This document shows positions 38,801 to 48,056 of a stretch of DNA of 48,056 nt, piece by piece (positions within the stretch are counted from its first letter, which is position 1; every line of letters starts with the position of its first letter). The translations under genes and the position numbers were made by a program. Under the pieces are notes generated by a model that saw only the letters and a list, made by a program, of their open reading frames with translations, had not been told where the DNA came from and searched no databases. Origin of the DNA: Aeromonas sp. RU39B (lineage in GTDB: Bacteria > Pseudomonadota > Gammaproteobacteria > Enterobacterales > Aeromonadaceae); NCBI RefSeq assembly GCF_900156095.1, contig NZ_FTMJ01000020.1:1-48056 (forward strand), written 5' to 3'.

Positions 38801-40133
38801 GTTCGTTCACAACAGTGACGACAAGCTGGTTATCACCTCCCGTTCGACCGAACTGACCATTATGGATGAGCTCGGCCGTACCAAGGAAAGCCACAAGCTG
38901 CCCTACGGTTCCGTACTGGAAGTGAAGGATGCCCAACCGGTTTCCGCTGGTGAAATCGTTGCTAACTGGGACCCGCACACCCACCCGATCATCACTGAAG
39001 TGGCCGGTCGTATTCACTTCGAACACATGATCGATGGCGTGACCATCACTCGTCAGACCGACGAACTGACTGGTCTCTCCTCTATCGTAGTGCTGGACGT
39101 TAACGAGCGTCCGAGCGCCGGTAAGGAGATGCGTCCGACCGTGAAACTGGTCGATGCAAACGGTAAGGACATGATGATCCCGGGTACCGACGTGGCTGCT
39201 CAGTACTTCCTGCCGGGCAAGGCGATCGTTAACCTCGACGACGGTGCTACCGTGAACGTGGGTGACGCGGTTGCGCGTATCCCGCAAGAGTCCGGCGGTA
39301 CCAAGGACATCACCGGTGGTCTGCCGCGTGTTGCCGACCTGTTCGAAGCGCGTCAACCGAAAGAACCGGCTATCCTGGCCGAGATCTCCGGTACCATCTC
39401 CTTCGGTAAGGAGACCAAGGGCAAGCGTCGTCTGGTGATCACTCCGACCGAAGGCGGCGAAGCCTACGAGGAGATGATTCCGAAGTGGCGTAACCTGAAC
39501 GTCTTCGAAGGTGAAAAGGTCACCAAGGGTGAAGTGCTGGCCGACGGTCCGGAATCTGCGCACGACATTCTGCGTCTGCGTGGTATCAGCCCGGTTGCCA
39601 ACTACATCGTTAACGAAGTGCAAGACGTTTACCGTCTGCAAGGCGTTAAGATCAACGACAAGCACATCGAAGTCATCGTTCGTCAGATGCTGCGTAAGTG
39701 CGAGATCATGAGCTCCGGTGATTCCGAGTTCATCGATGGTGAGCAGGTTGAAGTGGCTCGCGTGAACATCGCTAACCGCAGACTGCTTGCAGAAGGCAAG
39801 ATGCCGGCTACCTTCCGCCACGTGCTGATGGGTATCACCAAGGCTTCTCTGAGCACCGAGTCCTTCATCTCCGCGGCCTCCTTCCAGGAGACCACCCGCG
39901 TTCTGACCGAAGCCGCTGTGGGTGGCAAGCGTGACGAACTGCGCGGCCTGAAGGAAAACGTGATCGTGGGTCGTCTGATCCCGGCTGGTACTGGCTTTGC
40001 CTACCACCAGGGCCGTATCAACAAGCGTGCAGCTGCTGCCCGTGACGTTGGTGTGCCGCAGGTGACTGCCGATGAAGCAGAGCAGAATCTGGCCGATCTG
40101 CTCAATGCTGCCGGTAGCTTCGGCGAAGAGTAA
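35829..40133 (+). CDS. rpoC: RNA polymerase beta' subunit
   Basis: 1434 aa, 27 longer than E. coli RpoC. The start is GTG, behind AGGGGAAA. The zinc-binding CLCGKYK...CEKC lies near residues 70-88 and the catalytic NADFDGDQM at 458-466, which carries the Mg-binding aspartates. The second zinc site ([16 protein letters not shown]) lies in the C-terminal half. The extra length is spread in lineage-specific insertions that I could not place exactly. It ends the rplK-to-rpoC transcript at a strong terminator. Confidence 0.99.
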   Translation: MKDLLKFLKAQTKTEEFDSIKIGLASPDMIRSWSFGEVKKPETINYRTFKPERDGLFCARIFGPVKDYECLCGKYKRLKHRGVICEKCGVEVTQTKVRRERMGHIELASPTAHIWFLKSLPSRIGLLLDMTLRDIERVLYFESYVVIEAGMTNLERSQMLTEEQYLDALEEWGDEFDAKMGAEAILELLRGIDLEGEVRTMREELDQTNSETKRKKTTKRLKLMEAFLQSGNKPEWMIMTVLPVLPPDLRPLVPLDGGRFATSDLNDLYRRVINRNNRLKRLLDLAAPDIIVRNEKRMLQESVDALLDNGRRGRAITGSNKRPLKSLADMIKGKQGRFRQNLLGKRVDYSGRSVITVGPTLRLHQCGLPKKMALELFKPFIYGKLEARGLATTIKAAKKMVEREEAVVWDILDEVIREHPVMLNRAPTLHRLGIQAFEPTLVEGKAIQLHPLVCAAFNADFDGDQMAVHVPLTLEAQLEARALMMSTNNILSPASGEPIIVPSQDVVLGLYYMTRARIGAKGEGMVLSSPKEAEKVYRAGLADLHARVKCRITEYVKNEAGELVAKTELKSTTVGRAILSLILPKGMEYALIDEPKVLTAAEQADLDANPQNWIKYVSNKALGKKLISRLLNTCYRKQGLKDTVIFADQLMYTGFHYAALSGASVGIDDMLIPDAKKDIIAGAEAEVAEIQDQFLSGLVTAGERYNKVIDIWASANERVSKAMMENLSKERAVNSLGEEEEQASFNSIFMMADSGARGSAAQIRQLAGMRGLMAKPDGSIIETPIVANFREGLNVLQYFISTHGARKGLADTALKTANSGYLTRRLVDVAQDMVVTESDCGTTEGLWMAPLIEGGDVVEPLRERVLGRVVAEDVFKPGSDEEVLVARNTLLDERLCDLLERNSVDRVKVRSAITCETDFGICAHCYGRDLARGHLVNGGEAVGVIAAQSIGEPGTQLTMRTFHIGGAASRAAAESSIQVKNTGTIKLQNAKFVHNSDDKLVITSRSTELTIMDELGRTKESHKLPYGSVLEVKDAQPVSAGEIVANWDPHTHPIITEVAGRIHFEHMIDGVTITRQTDELTGLSSIVVLDVNERPSAGKEMRPTVKLVDANGKDMMIPGTDVAAQYFLPGKAIVNLDDGATVNVGDAVARIPQESGGTKDITGGLPRVADLFEARQPKEPAILAEISGTISFGKETKGKRRLVITPTEGGEAYEEMIPKWRNLNVFEGEKVTKGEVLADGPESAHDILRLRGISPVANYIVNEVQDVYRLQGVKINDKHIEVIVRQMLRKCEIMSSGDSEFIDGEQVEVARVNIANRRLLAEGKMPATFRHVLMGITKASLSTESFISAASFQETTRVLTEAAVGGKRDELRGLKENVIVGRLIPAGTGFAYHQGRINKRAAAARDVGVPQVTADEAEQNLADLLNAAGSFGEE

Positions 40134-40142
40134 TGCTGATTG

Positions 40143-40172
40143 AAAAGGGCTCCTCAGGGAGCCCTTTTTTTG
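40143..40172 (+). terminator. Terminator of rpoBC
   Basis: AAGGGCTCC / GGAGCCCTT with a 4-nt loop, A-run before and seven T after. Confidence 0.93.
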
Positions 40173-40318
40173 TCTCTGTGTTTTCCTGCGGGAGAGAACA
40201 GAGCCAAGACAGGATGATCTGACTCAAGCTTGCGACGTAAAAAATCAAAAAAAGTTGACAAGTTTCAGCCAGCTCTGAAAACTCGGCATGGAAACGTAGT
40301 TTTGACAGGGAGAACAGG

Positions 40319-41035
40319 ATGACGGTCGGTATCGAAGAGGCATTATTGCCCGAAGAGGCTCCGATTGGCCGTAAGTTCACCGCAGAAGACAGGGAATTGT
40401 TAAATTCGTACGAAGGGGTCGTAATGGGCATGGCCGAGCTATTCGGCAAGCATTGCGAAGTCGTGCTGCACTCCCTGGAAAACCTGCATGAGTCGGTCAT
40501 CATGATAGCCAATGGTTTCAACACGGGACGGACAGTGGGGGCGCCAATCACCGATTTGGCATTGCGCATGCTCAAGGATATCGAGACCACCGGTCTTGAC
40601 CATACCCAGAGCTATTACACCCGCAGCCGCACTGGTGCGTTGATGAAGTCCACGACCATTGCCATCCGCAATCGCGGGCGGCATGTGATCGGGCTGATTT
40701 GTGTCAACTTGCACATCAACGCCCCGTTTCACGAGTTTGTCGCCGAGTTCTTTCCAACTCCGCAGCAGGCCGAGAAGCACACGCCGGAGACCTTCGCCAA
40801 CAGCGTGGAAGAGCTGGTCGCCCAGACCGTCGACAACACCATTGCCGAAATCAACCGTGACCCGACTGTGGCCAACAACGCCAAAAACCGCTTTATCGTC
40901 ACTCAACTGTTCGAGAAGGGGATCTTTGATATCAAAGATTCCATTAATCTGGTGGCGGACAAGCTCAACATATCCAAACATACCGTCTACCTCTACATCC
41001 GGCAGCGCAAGCAGGGTGAGGACGAGAACGAATAA
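40319..41035 (+). CDS. yheO: YheO-like PAS/helix-turn-helix regulator
   Basis: A 238-aa cytoplasmic protein. The N-terminal two thirds is the YheO PAS-like domain (GKHCEVVLHSLENLHESVI, IGLICVNLHIN). The C-terminus is a helix-turn-helix (INLVADKLNISKHTVYLYIR). In E. coli yheO also precedes tusDCB-rpsL. Here ridA follows by 24 nt, so YheO may respond to a metabolite handled by RidA, such as reactive enamines or a D-amino acid product. Ligand unknown. Confidence 0.9.
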   Translation: MTVGIEEALLPEEAPIGRKFTAEDRELLNSYEGVVMGMAELFGKHCEVVLHSLENLHESVIMIANGFNTGRTVGAPITDLALRMLKDIETTGLDHTQSYYTRSRTGALMKSTTIAIRNRGRHVIGLICVNLHINAPFHEFVAEFFPTPQQAEKHTPETFANSVEELVAQTVDNTIAEINRDPTVANNAKNRFIVTQLFEKGIFDIKDSINLVADKLNISKHTVYLYIRQRKQGEDENE

Positions 41036-41059
41036 CTGCCAACAGGGGGAAAAAGCTTC

Positions 41060-41440
41060 ATGGCAAAACAGATCGTTGCAACTGACAAGGCCCCGGCCGC
41101 CATCGGTCCCTATGTTCAGGCTACCCGTTTGGGCGACCTGATCTTCACCTCCGGTCAAATCCCGCTGGATCCGTCCACCATGGAGATCGTGGCTGGCGGC
41201 ATCGAAGCCCAGGCCGAACAGGTGATGAAGAACCTGATCGCCATTTTGGACCAAGCCGGCTCTGGCACTGCCAAAGTACTCAAAACCACCTGCTTCCTGA
41301 GCGACATGAACCATTTCGCCGCTTTCAATCAGGTGTATGCCAAGTACTTCGGTGACTCAGCCCCGGCCCGCTCCTGTGTTGAAGTTGCCCGTCTGCCCAA
41401 AGACGTTCTGGTTGAAGTTGAAGCGATCGCTTACGTCTAA
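41060..41440 (+). CDS. ridA: RidA enamine/imine deaminase
   Basis: A 126-aa YjgF/YER057c/UK114 protein that hydrolyses 2-aminoacrylate and related enamines formed by PLP enzymes. The family motif PARSCVEVARLPKDVLVEVE holds the substrate-binding Arg, and GQIPLDP is typical of the N-terminal half. AGGGGGAA lies before the ATG. It sits 24 nt after yheO and is followed by a terminator, so yheO-ridA is a two-gene unit. Confidence 0.95.
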   Translation: MAKQIVATDKAPAAIGPYVQATRLGDLIFTSGQIPLDPSTMEIVAGGIEAQAEQVMKNLIAILDQAGSGTAKVLKTTCFLSDMNHFAAFNQVYAKYFGDSAPARSCVEVARLPKDVLVEVEAIAYV

Positions 41441-41454
41441 ACCGTCTGTCGGTG

Positions 41455-41479
41455 AAAAAGCCCCTGCGGGGGCTTTTTT
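41455..41479 (+). terminator. Terminator of yheO-ridA
   Basis: AAAAAGCCCC / GGGGCTTTTTT with a short loop; strong intrinsic terminator. Confidence 0.92.
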
Positions 41480-41531
41480 GTTGCTGATTGTCTCACCTAA
41501 AATCTTTGCTACACCCTAGCGGAGCAGCGCC

Positions 41532-41924
41532 ATGAGCCTCAGTTTTGCCATTCTGGTTACCGCCGCACCCTACGGCAGCGAGCGAGCCCATACTGCGTAC
41601 CGCTTTGCCTGCCAGGTGCTGGCGCAGGGGCATCGCATCAGCCATCTCTTCTTTTACCAAGAGGGGGTGAGCAATGCTAACTTTCTGCATGCACCGGCCA
41701 GCGATGAAGTCGATTTAGTGAGGCAGTGGCAGACGTTGGCCAGTGAGCACGGTATCCGGCTGGATGTGTGTGTGGCGGCAGCCATGCGCCGTGGCGTCGT
41801 CGATGAGCAGGAAGGGCGTAGCGCCGGCAAGGCACAATTCAACCTGAGTGCGCCGTTTGTGTTGAGTGGTCTGGGTCAGTTGGCCGAGGCCGCCATCGAA
41901 GCCGACCGGTTTGTCCAGTTTTAA
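41532..41924 (+). CDS. tusD: Sulfur transferase subunit TusD
   Basis: A 130-aa DsrE-fold protein. Cys80 in LDVCVAAAMRRGV corresponds to the sulfur-carrying Cys78 of E. coli TusD. The TusBCD complex takes persulfide sulfur from TusA and passes it to TusE for 2-thiouridine synthesis at tRNA position 34 by MnmA. A possible promoter, TTTTTG-N17-TAAAAT (41475-41503), lies before it. tusC follows after 12 nt. Confidence 0.95.
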   Translation: MSLSFAILVTAAPYGSERAHTAYRFACQVLAQGHRISHLFFYQEGVSNANFLHAPASDEVDLVRQWQTLASEHGIRLDVCVAAAMRRGVVDEQEGRSAGKAQFNLSAPFVLSGLGQLAEAAIEADRFVQF

Positions 41925-41936
41925 GGAGTGGTCAGC

Positions 41937-42293
41937 ATGAATGCGATTGCCTTTATCAGCCGGCATGCGCCGCACGGGACCGCTCATGGGCGCGAAGGGC
42001 TTGATGCCCTTTTGGCGACCTCTGCCCTGACCGACGATCTGGCGCTGTTTCTGATTGAAGATGGCGTCTATCAACTACTCGCTGACCAGCAGCCCGGCCC
42101 CATCGGTCAGCGCCACTATGCTCCGACATTCCGGATGCTGGCGCTTTATGATATTGAGCAGGTGTATGTGTGTGCCGATTCACTGGCCGCACGCGGATTG
42201 AGCCCCGAGCAACTGGTCATCCCGGTCACGCTCCTGTCACGCGAAGCGATTACGCTGCGCTGGCGGGATTTCCCTGTCCATATCGACTTCTGA
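41937..42293 (+). CDS. tusC: Sulfur transferase subunit TusC
   Basis: A 118-aa DsrE-like subunit (E. coli 119 aa), the structural partner of TusD. FISRHAPHGTAHGREGLDALL resembles the family N-terminus. AAGGAG (41923-41928) 8 nt before ATG 41937 decides the start over a GTG at 41928. Confidence 0.94.
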   Translation: MNAIAFISRHAPHGTAHGREGLDALLATSALTDDLALFLIEDGVYQLLADQQPGPIGQRHYAPTFRMLALYDIEQVYVCADSLAARGLSPEQLVIPVTLLSREAITLRWRDFPVHIDF

Positions 42294-42300
42294 GGTCCCC

Positions 42301-42579
42301 ATGCTGCATCTGGTGATGGATTCTCCTTTTCAGACCCGGGCGCTGGAGCAGTGTCTGGCTTATCGCGCCGAGGATGACGGGATTGTGTTGTTGCAAGACG
42401 GGGTGATTGCCGCCTGCACCGCTGCGTCAGTCGCCAGGCTTGCCGGCCTGCCGCTCTATGTATTGCAGGAAGATGTGCTGGCGCGTGGATTGACGACACA
42501 GATCGGTACCATGATCACCATGGCTGATCTGGTCGATCTGATAGCCGAAACCGGCTCGCCGCAGCGCTGGGCAGGTTAA
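42301..42579 (+). CDS. tusB: Sulfur transferase subunit TusB
   Basis: A 92-aa DsrH-family subunit (E. coli 95 aa), third member of the TusBCD relay, 7 nt after tusC. The N-terminal MLHLVMDSPF and central VLLQDGVIAA are typical of the family. It is followed by the str promoter. Confidence 0.92.
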   Translation: MLHLVMDSPFQTRALEQCLAYRAEDDGIVLLQDGVIAACTAASVARLAGLPLYVLQEDVLARGLTTQIGTMITMADLVDLIAETGSPQRWAG

Positions 42580-42625
42580 CGCCGGAGCACCTCCTGCGAT
42601 CAGGGATGCACCAAGATCTGTATAA

Positions 42626-43099
<474 letters not shown>

Positions 43100-43191
43100 T
43101 GGTTCTCCGTTAAGTAAGGCCAAACGTTCATACGTTTCTAGTTAATACTATCTAGTTTTGGGTAACCCCTGAAGTTCACGGAGAATTTGAA

Positions 43192-43662
43192 ATGCCAAGA
43201 CGTCGTGTTGTTGGTCAGCGTAAAATCCTGCCGGATCCCAAGTTCGGATCTGAGCTGCTGGCCAAATTCGTCAACGTAGTAATGGTTGACGGTAAGAAAT
43301 CTGTTTCCGAAGCCATCGTATACGGTGCGCTGGATATCATTGCCACCAAGACTGGCAAAGATCACCTGGCCGTATTCGAAGAAGCTCTGGACAACATCCG
43401 TCCGGCCGTCGAAGTTAAGTCTCGTCGTGTCGGTGGTGCAACCTATCAAGTGCCGGTAGAAGTTCGTCCGGTACGTCGCAATGCACTGGCTATGCGTTGG
43501 TTGGTTGAGGCCGCTCGTAAACGTGGTGAAAAATCTATGGCTCAGCGCCTGGCAGGTGAACTGCTGGATGCTGCCGAGAACAAAGGCGCCTCCGTCAAGA
43601 AGCGTGAAGACGTACACCGTATGGCCGAAGCCAACAAGGCTTTCGCTCACTTCCGCTGGTAA
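43192..43662 (+). CDS. rpsG: 30S ribosomal protein S7
   Basis: A 156-aa S7 ([20 protein letters not shown] start). It nucleates assembly of the 30S head and, in E. coli, represses the str operon by binding the rpsL-rpsG intercistronic RNA; the 92-nt gap here could serve the same way. GGAG lies about 9 nt before the ATG. Confidence 0.98.
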   Translation: MPRRRVVGQRKILPDPKFGSELLAKFVNVVMVDGKKSVSEAIVYGALDIIATKTGKDHLAVFEEALDNIRPAVEVKSRRVGGATYQVPVEVRPVRRNALAMRWLVEAARKRGEKSMAQRLAGELLDAAENKGASVKKREDVHRMAEANKAFAHFRW

Positions 43663-43669
43663 TCCGCCT

Positions 43670-43700
43670 GCGCAGGGCCTTCGGGCTCTGCGCATCTTTT
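43670..43700 (+). terminator. Intercistronic hairpin rpsG-fusA (attenuator)
   Basis: GCGCAGGGCC / GGCTCTGCGC (one G-U) has a UUCG tetraloop and is followed by ATCTTTT. A very stable stem likely to reduce read-through or be processed. Confidence 0.75.
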
Positions 43701-43738
43701 GAAAACCTAAGGACATCTGCCTTAGTAAGAGGATGACA

Positions 43739-45844
<2,106 letters not shown>

Positions 45845-45855
45845 TAACAGTTTCC

Positions 45856-45880
45856 CCCGCCTACGACGGTAGGCGGGTTT
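45856..45880 (+). terminator. Intercistronic hairpin fusA-tufA (attenuator)
   Basis: CCCGCCTAC / GTAGGCGGG has a GACG loop and is followed by only three T. It is probably a weak terminator or mRNA processing site ahead of tufA. Confidence 0.65.
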
Positions 45881-45887
45881 AACCTAG

Positions 45888-47084
<1,197 letters not shown>

Positions 47085-47106
47085 TCGATTCCTGCTATGC
47101 GCGCTC

Positions 47107-47139
47107 AAGGGGGTGGCTTCGGCCGCCCCTTTTGTTTTT
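47107..47139 (+). terminator. Terminator of str operon
   Basis: AAGGGGGTGGC / GCCGCCCCTT with a UUCG loop, followed by TTTTGTTTTT. Confidence 0.9.
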
Positions 47140-47194
47140 CCGCTTTTGGCTCTGTGCCATAATCGACGGGCAATATTTCCAAGAGGTAGTCAGC

Positions 47195-47734
47195 GTGGCC
47201 AAGTCCGCAATTTTTCTCGACCGTGATGGCGTCATCAATGAAGACACCGGCTATGTCAGCCAGGTCGATGATTTTCATTTTCTGCCCGGTGCTATTGAGG
47301 CGCTGCAGCTACTTAAGAAGAAAGGCTATCTTCTGGTGGTAGTGACCAATCAGTCCGGGATTGCCCGTGGCTATTTCAGTGAAGATGACTTTATGAATCT
47401 CACCGAGTGGATGGACTGGTCCCTGGCCGATCGTGATGTGGATCTGGATGGGATCTATTTCTGCCCGCATCACCCGGACCATGGCCCGACCTGTGACTGC
47501 CGCAAACCCGAACCGGGTATGCTGCTCTCTGCAGCTAAAGAGCTGAAGATCGATCTGGCTTCTTCCTGGATGGTGGGTGACAAGACTGCCGACATTCGTG
47601 CTGGTATTAATGCTGGTGTGAAAAACACGGTGCTGGTGCGTACCGGTAAGGCACTCAGTGATGAGGGGATGAAACTTGCCTCTGCGGTGTACGATGATCT
47701 GCTGGCCTTCGCCAAAGCGGTGCCTGCAGCCTAA
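47195..47734 (+). CDS. gmhB: D-glycero-beta-D-manno-heptose 1,7-bisphosphate 7-phosphatase
   Basis: A 179-aa HAD phosphatase of the ADP-heptose (LPS core) pathway. Catalytic FLDRDGVIN holds Asp9 and Asp11; [11 protein letters not shown] is motif [18 protein letters not shown] binds zinc; VGDKTADI is motif IV. I use GTG 47195 with AAGAGG 8 nt upstream; this gives the family N-terminus, unlike an ATG 21 codons earlier that lies inside the terminator. As in E. coli it directly precedes an rrn operon. Confidence 0.95.
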   Translation: MAKSAIFLDRDGVINEDTGYVSQVDDFHFLPGAIEALQLLKKKGYLLVVVTNQSGIARGYFSEDDFMNLTEWMDWSLADRDVDLDGIYFCPHHPDHGPTCDCRKPEPGMLLSAAKELKIDLASSWMVGDKTADIRAGINAGVKNTVLVRTGKALSDEGMKLASAVYDDLLAFAKAVPAA

Positions 47735-47799
47735 ACTGTCAATTTTGGTCGCTTGTTGAGCGAACGAGCGCCAAGATCCTGTTTTTTGCAATCTAGCTA

Positions 47800-47827
47800 T
47801 TGCCAACGATTTTCGCGGGCCTATAAT
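47800..47827 (+). promoter_or_regulatory. rRNA operon promoter P1
   Basis: TTGCCA and a consensus TATAAT are 16 bp apart and followed by a GC-rich discriminator, GCGCCTCC, typical of ppGpp-controlled rrn P1. An AT-rich stretch upstream may serve as UP element. Confidence 0.88.
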
Positions 47828-47883
47828 GCGCCTCCATCGACAGGGCAACGCAGCATACGCAGCGAGCCGGTCGAAGTGAGAAA

Positions 47884-47904
47884 AAGCCTTGTGAAATAAG
47901 GCTT
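47884..47904. repeat. Inverted repeat between rrn P1 and P2
   Basis: AAGCCTT / AAGGCTT (7 bp, 7-nt loop) ends in the first two bases of the P2 -35 hexamer. Confidence 0.7.
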
Positions 47905-47930
47905 GACTCACACCGGGATGTGCGTAGAAT
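47903..47930 (+). promoter_or_regulatory. rRNA operon promoter P2
   Basis: TTGACT and TAGAAT are 16 bp apart. The P1-P2 distance is about 103 bp, close to the spacing in E. coli rrn operons. Confidence 0.85.
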
Positions 47931-47941
47931 GCCACTCCCGT

Positions 47942-47970
47942 CGCGATGAGAATCGCGCAGCTCTTTAACA
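47942..47970 (+). promoter_or_regulatory. rrn antitermination site (boxB-boxA)
   Basis: The boxB-like hairpin CGCGAT-GAGA-ATCGCG (47942-47957) is followed by boxA GCTCTTTAACA (47960-47970), which loads NusB/S10 and related factors on the elongating polymerase. Confidence 0.88.
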
Positions 47971-48056
47971 AATTGAATCAAGCAATCTGTGTGGGCACTC
48001 GCAGGATTGAAGCATCAAAAACAATTTTTGATTTTCAATGTCTGATGAAGTGACCA
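47971..48056 (+). other. 16S rRNA precursor leader (runs out of window)
   Basis: After boxA comes a boxC-like segment, CAATCTGTGTGGGCACTCG, as in E. coli rrn leaders, then an AT-rich stretch. The mature 16S 5' end (AGAGTTTGAT region) is not reached. Confidence 0.85.

Noticed and set aside
35928..40007. 1359-codon open frame antisense to rpoC
   Set aside because: It is a shadow of strongly biased codon use in rpoC; the translation is low-complexity, without recognisable domains, and has no ribosome site.

Overview
The window reads as a gammaproteobacterial chromosome segment, most likely Aeromonas or a close relative. The evidence is E. coli-like 5S rRNA and tRNAs, an rRNA-proximal murB-birA ... 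coaA-tRNA-tufB-secE-nusG-rplKAJL-rpoBC block, GC-rich codon use, an arcA-arcC-argF-arcD arginine deiminase operon and a KtrAB potassium system. Genus assignment is inference from gene order and protein similarity only. The window opens inside a 5S rRNA gene (followed by tRNA-Asp) and closes in the leader of a second rRNA operon on the same strand, so nearly the whole segment lies between two co-directional rrn operons.

Layout. 1-540: end of an rrn operon, tRNA-Asp, terminator and two diverged 60-bp repeats, each followed by a terminator-like hairpin. 717-1564: an ECF sigma factor with a small zinc-finger anti-sigma. 4091-1599 (minus): a four-gene bufferin-type RiPP operon (DUF2282 cysteine precursor, MNIO/DUF692 enzyme, DUF2063 partner, DoxX membrane protein) that converges on the sigma pair. 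This is the most unusual system here; its probable role is copper/metal or oxidative-stress handling through modified cysteines in an exported peptide. 4178-5047: a long non-coding stretch with a perfect CRP-type site and an AT-rich palindrome. 5048-9834: arginine deiminase operon (arginine to ornithine, CO2, NH3 and ATP). 9948-11316: N-acyltransferase (AaaT/YhhY-like) and an AraC-GyrI regulator. 11359-12273 (minus): EamA exporter. 12428-17514: signalling cluster (sensor diguanylate cyclase, EEP-family hydrolase, cNMP-domain histidine kinase, receiver protein). 17576-19504: topB behind a near-perfect LexA box. 19537-21542 (minus): ktrAB.

21670-27936: murB, birA, an Na+/H+ antiporter-family gene, coaA (minus), then tRNA-Tyr/Gly/Thr and tufB. 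27989-40133: tRNA-Trp, secE, nusG, rplK, rplA, rplJ, rplL, rpoB, rpoC, the core transcription/translation block, with a strong promoter before rplK and hairpins before rplJ and rpoB. 40319-42579: yheO-like regulator, ridA, tusDCB. 42725-47084: str operon rpsL, rpsG, fusA, tufA, with hairpins between rpsG/fusA and fusA/tufA. 47195-47734: gmhB. 47800-48056: tandem rrn promoters P1/P2 and the boxB/boxA antitermination leader of the next 16S gene.

Compared with the E. coli arrangement as I know it, the right half joins the rpoBC and str operons through yheO-ridA-tusDCB, and the left half carries about 21 kb of accessory genes between the rrn end and murB. The accessory 21 kb (bufferin, arginine deiminase, c-di-GMP and two-component genes, SOS-linked topB, KtrAB) is where the less ordinary biology lies.
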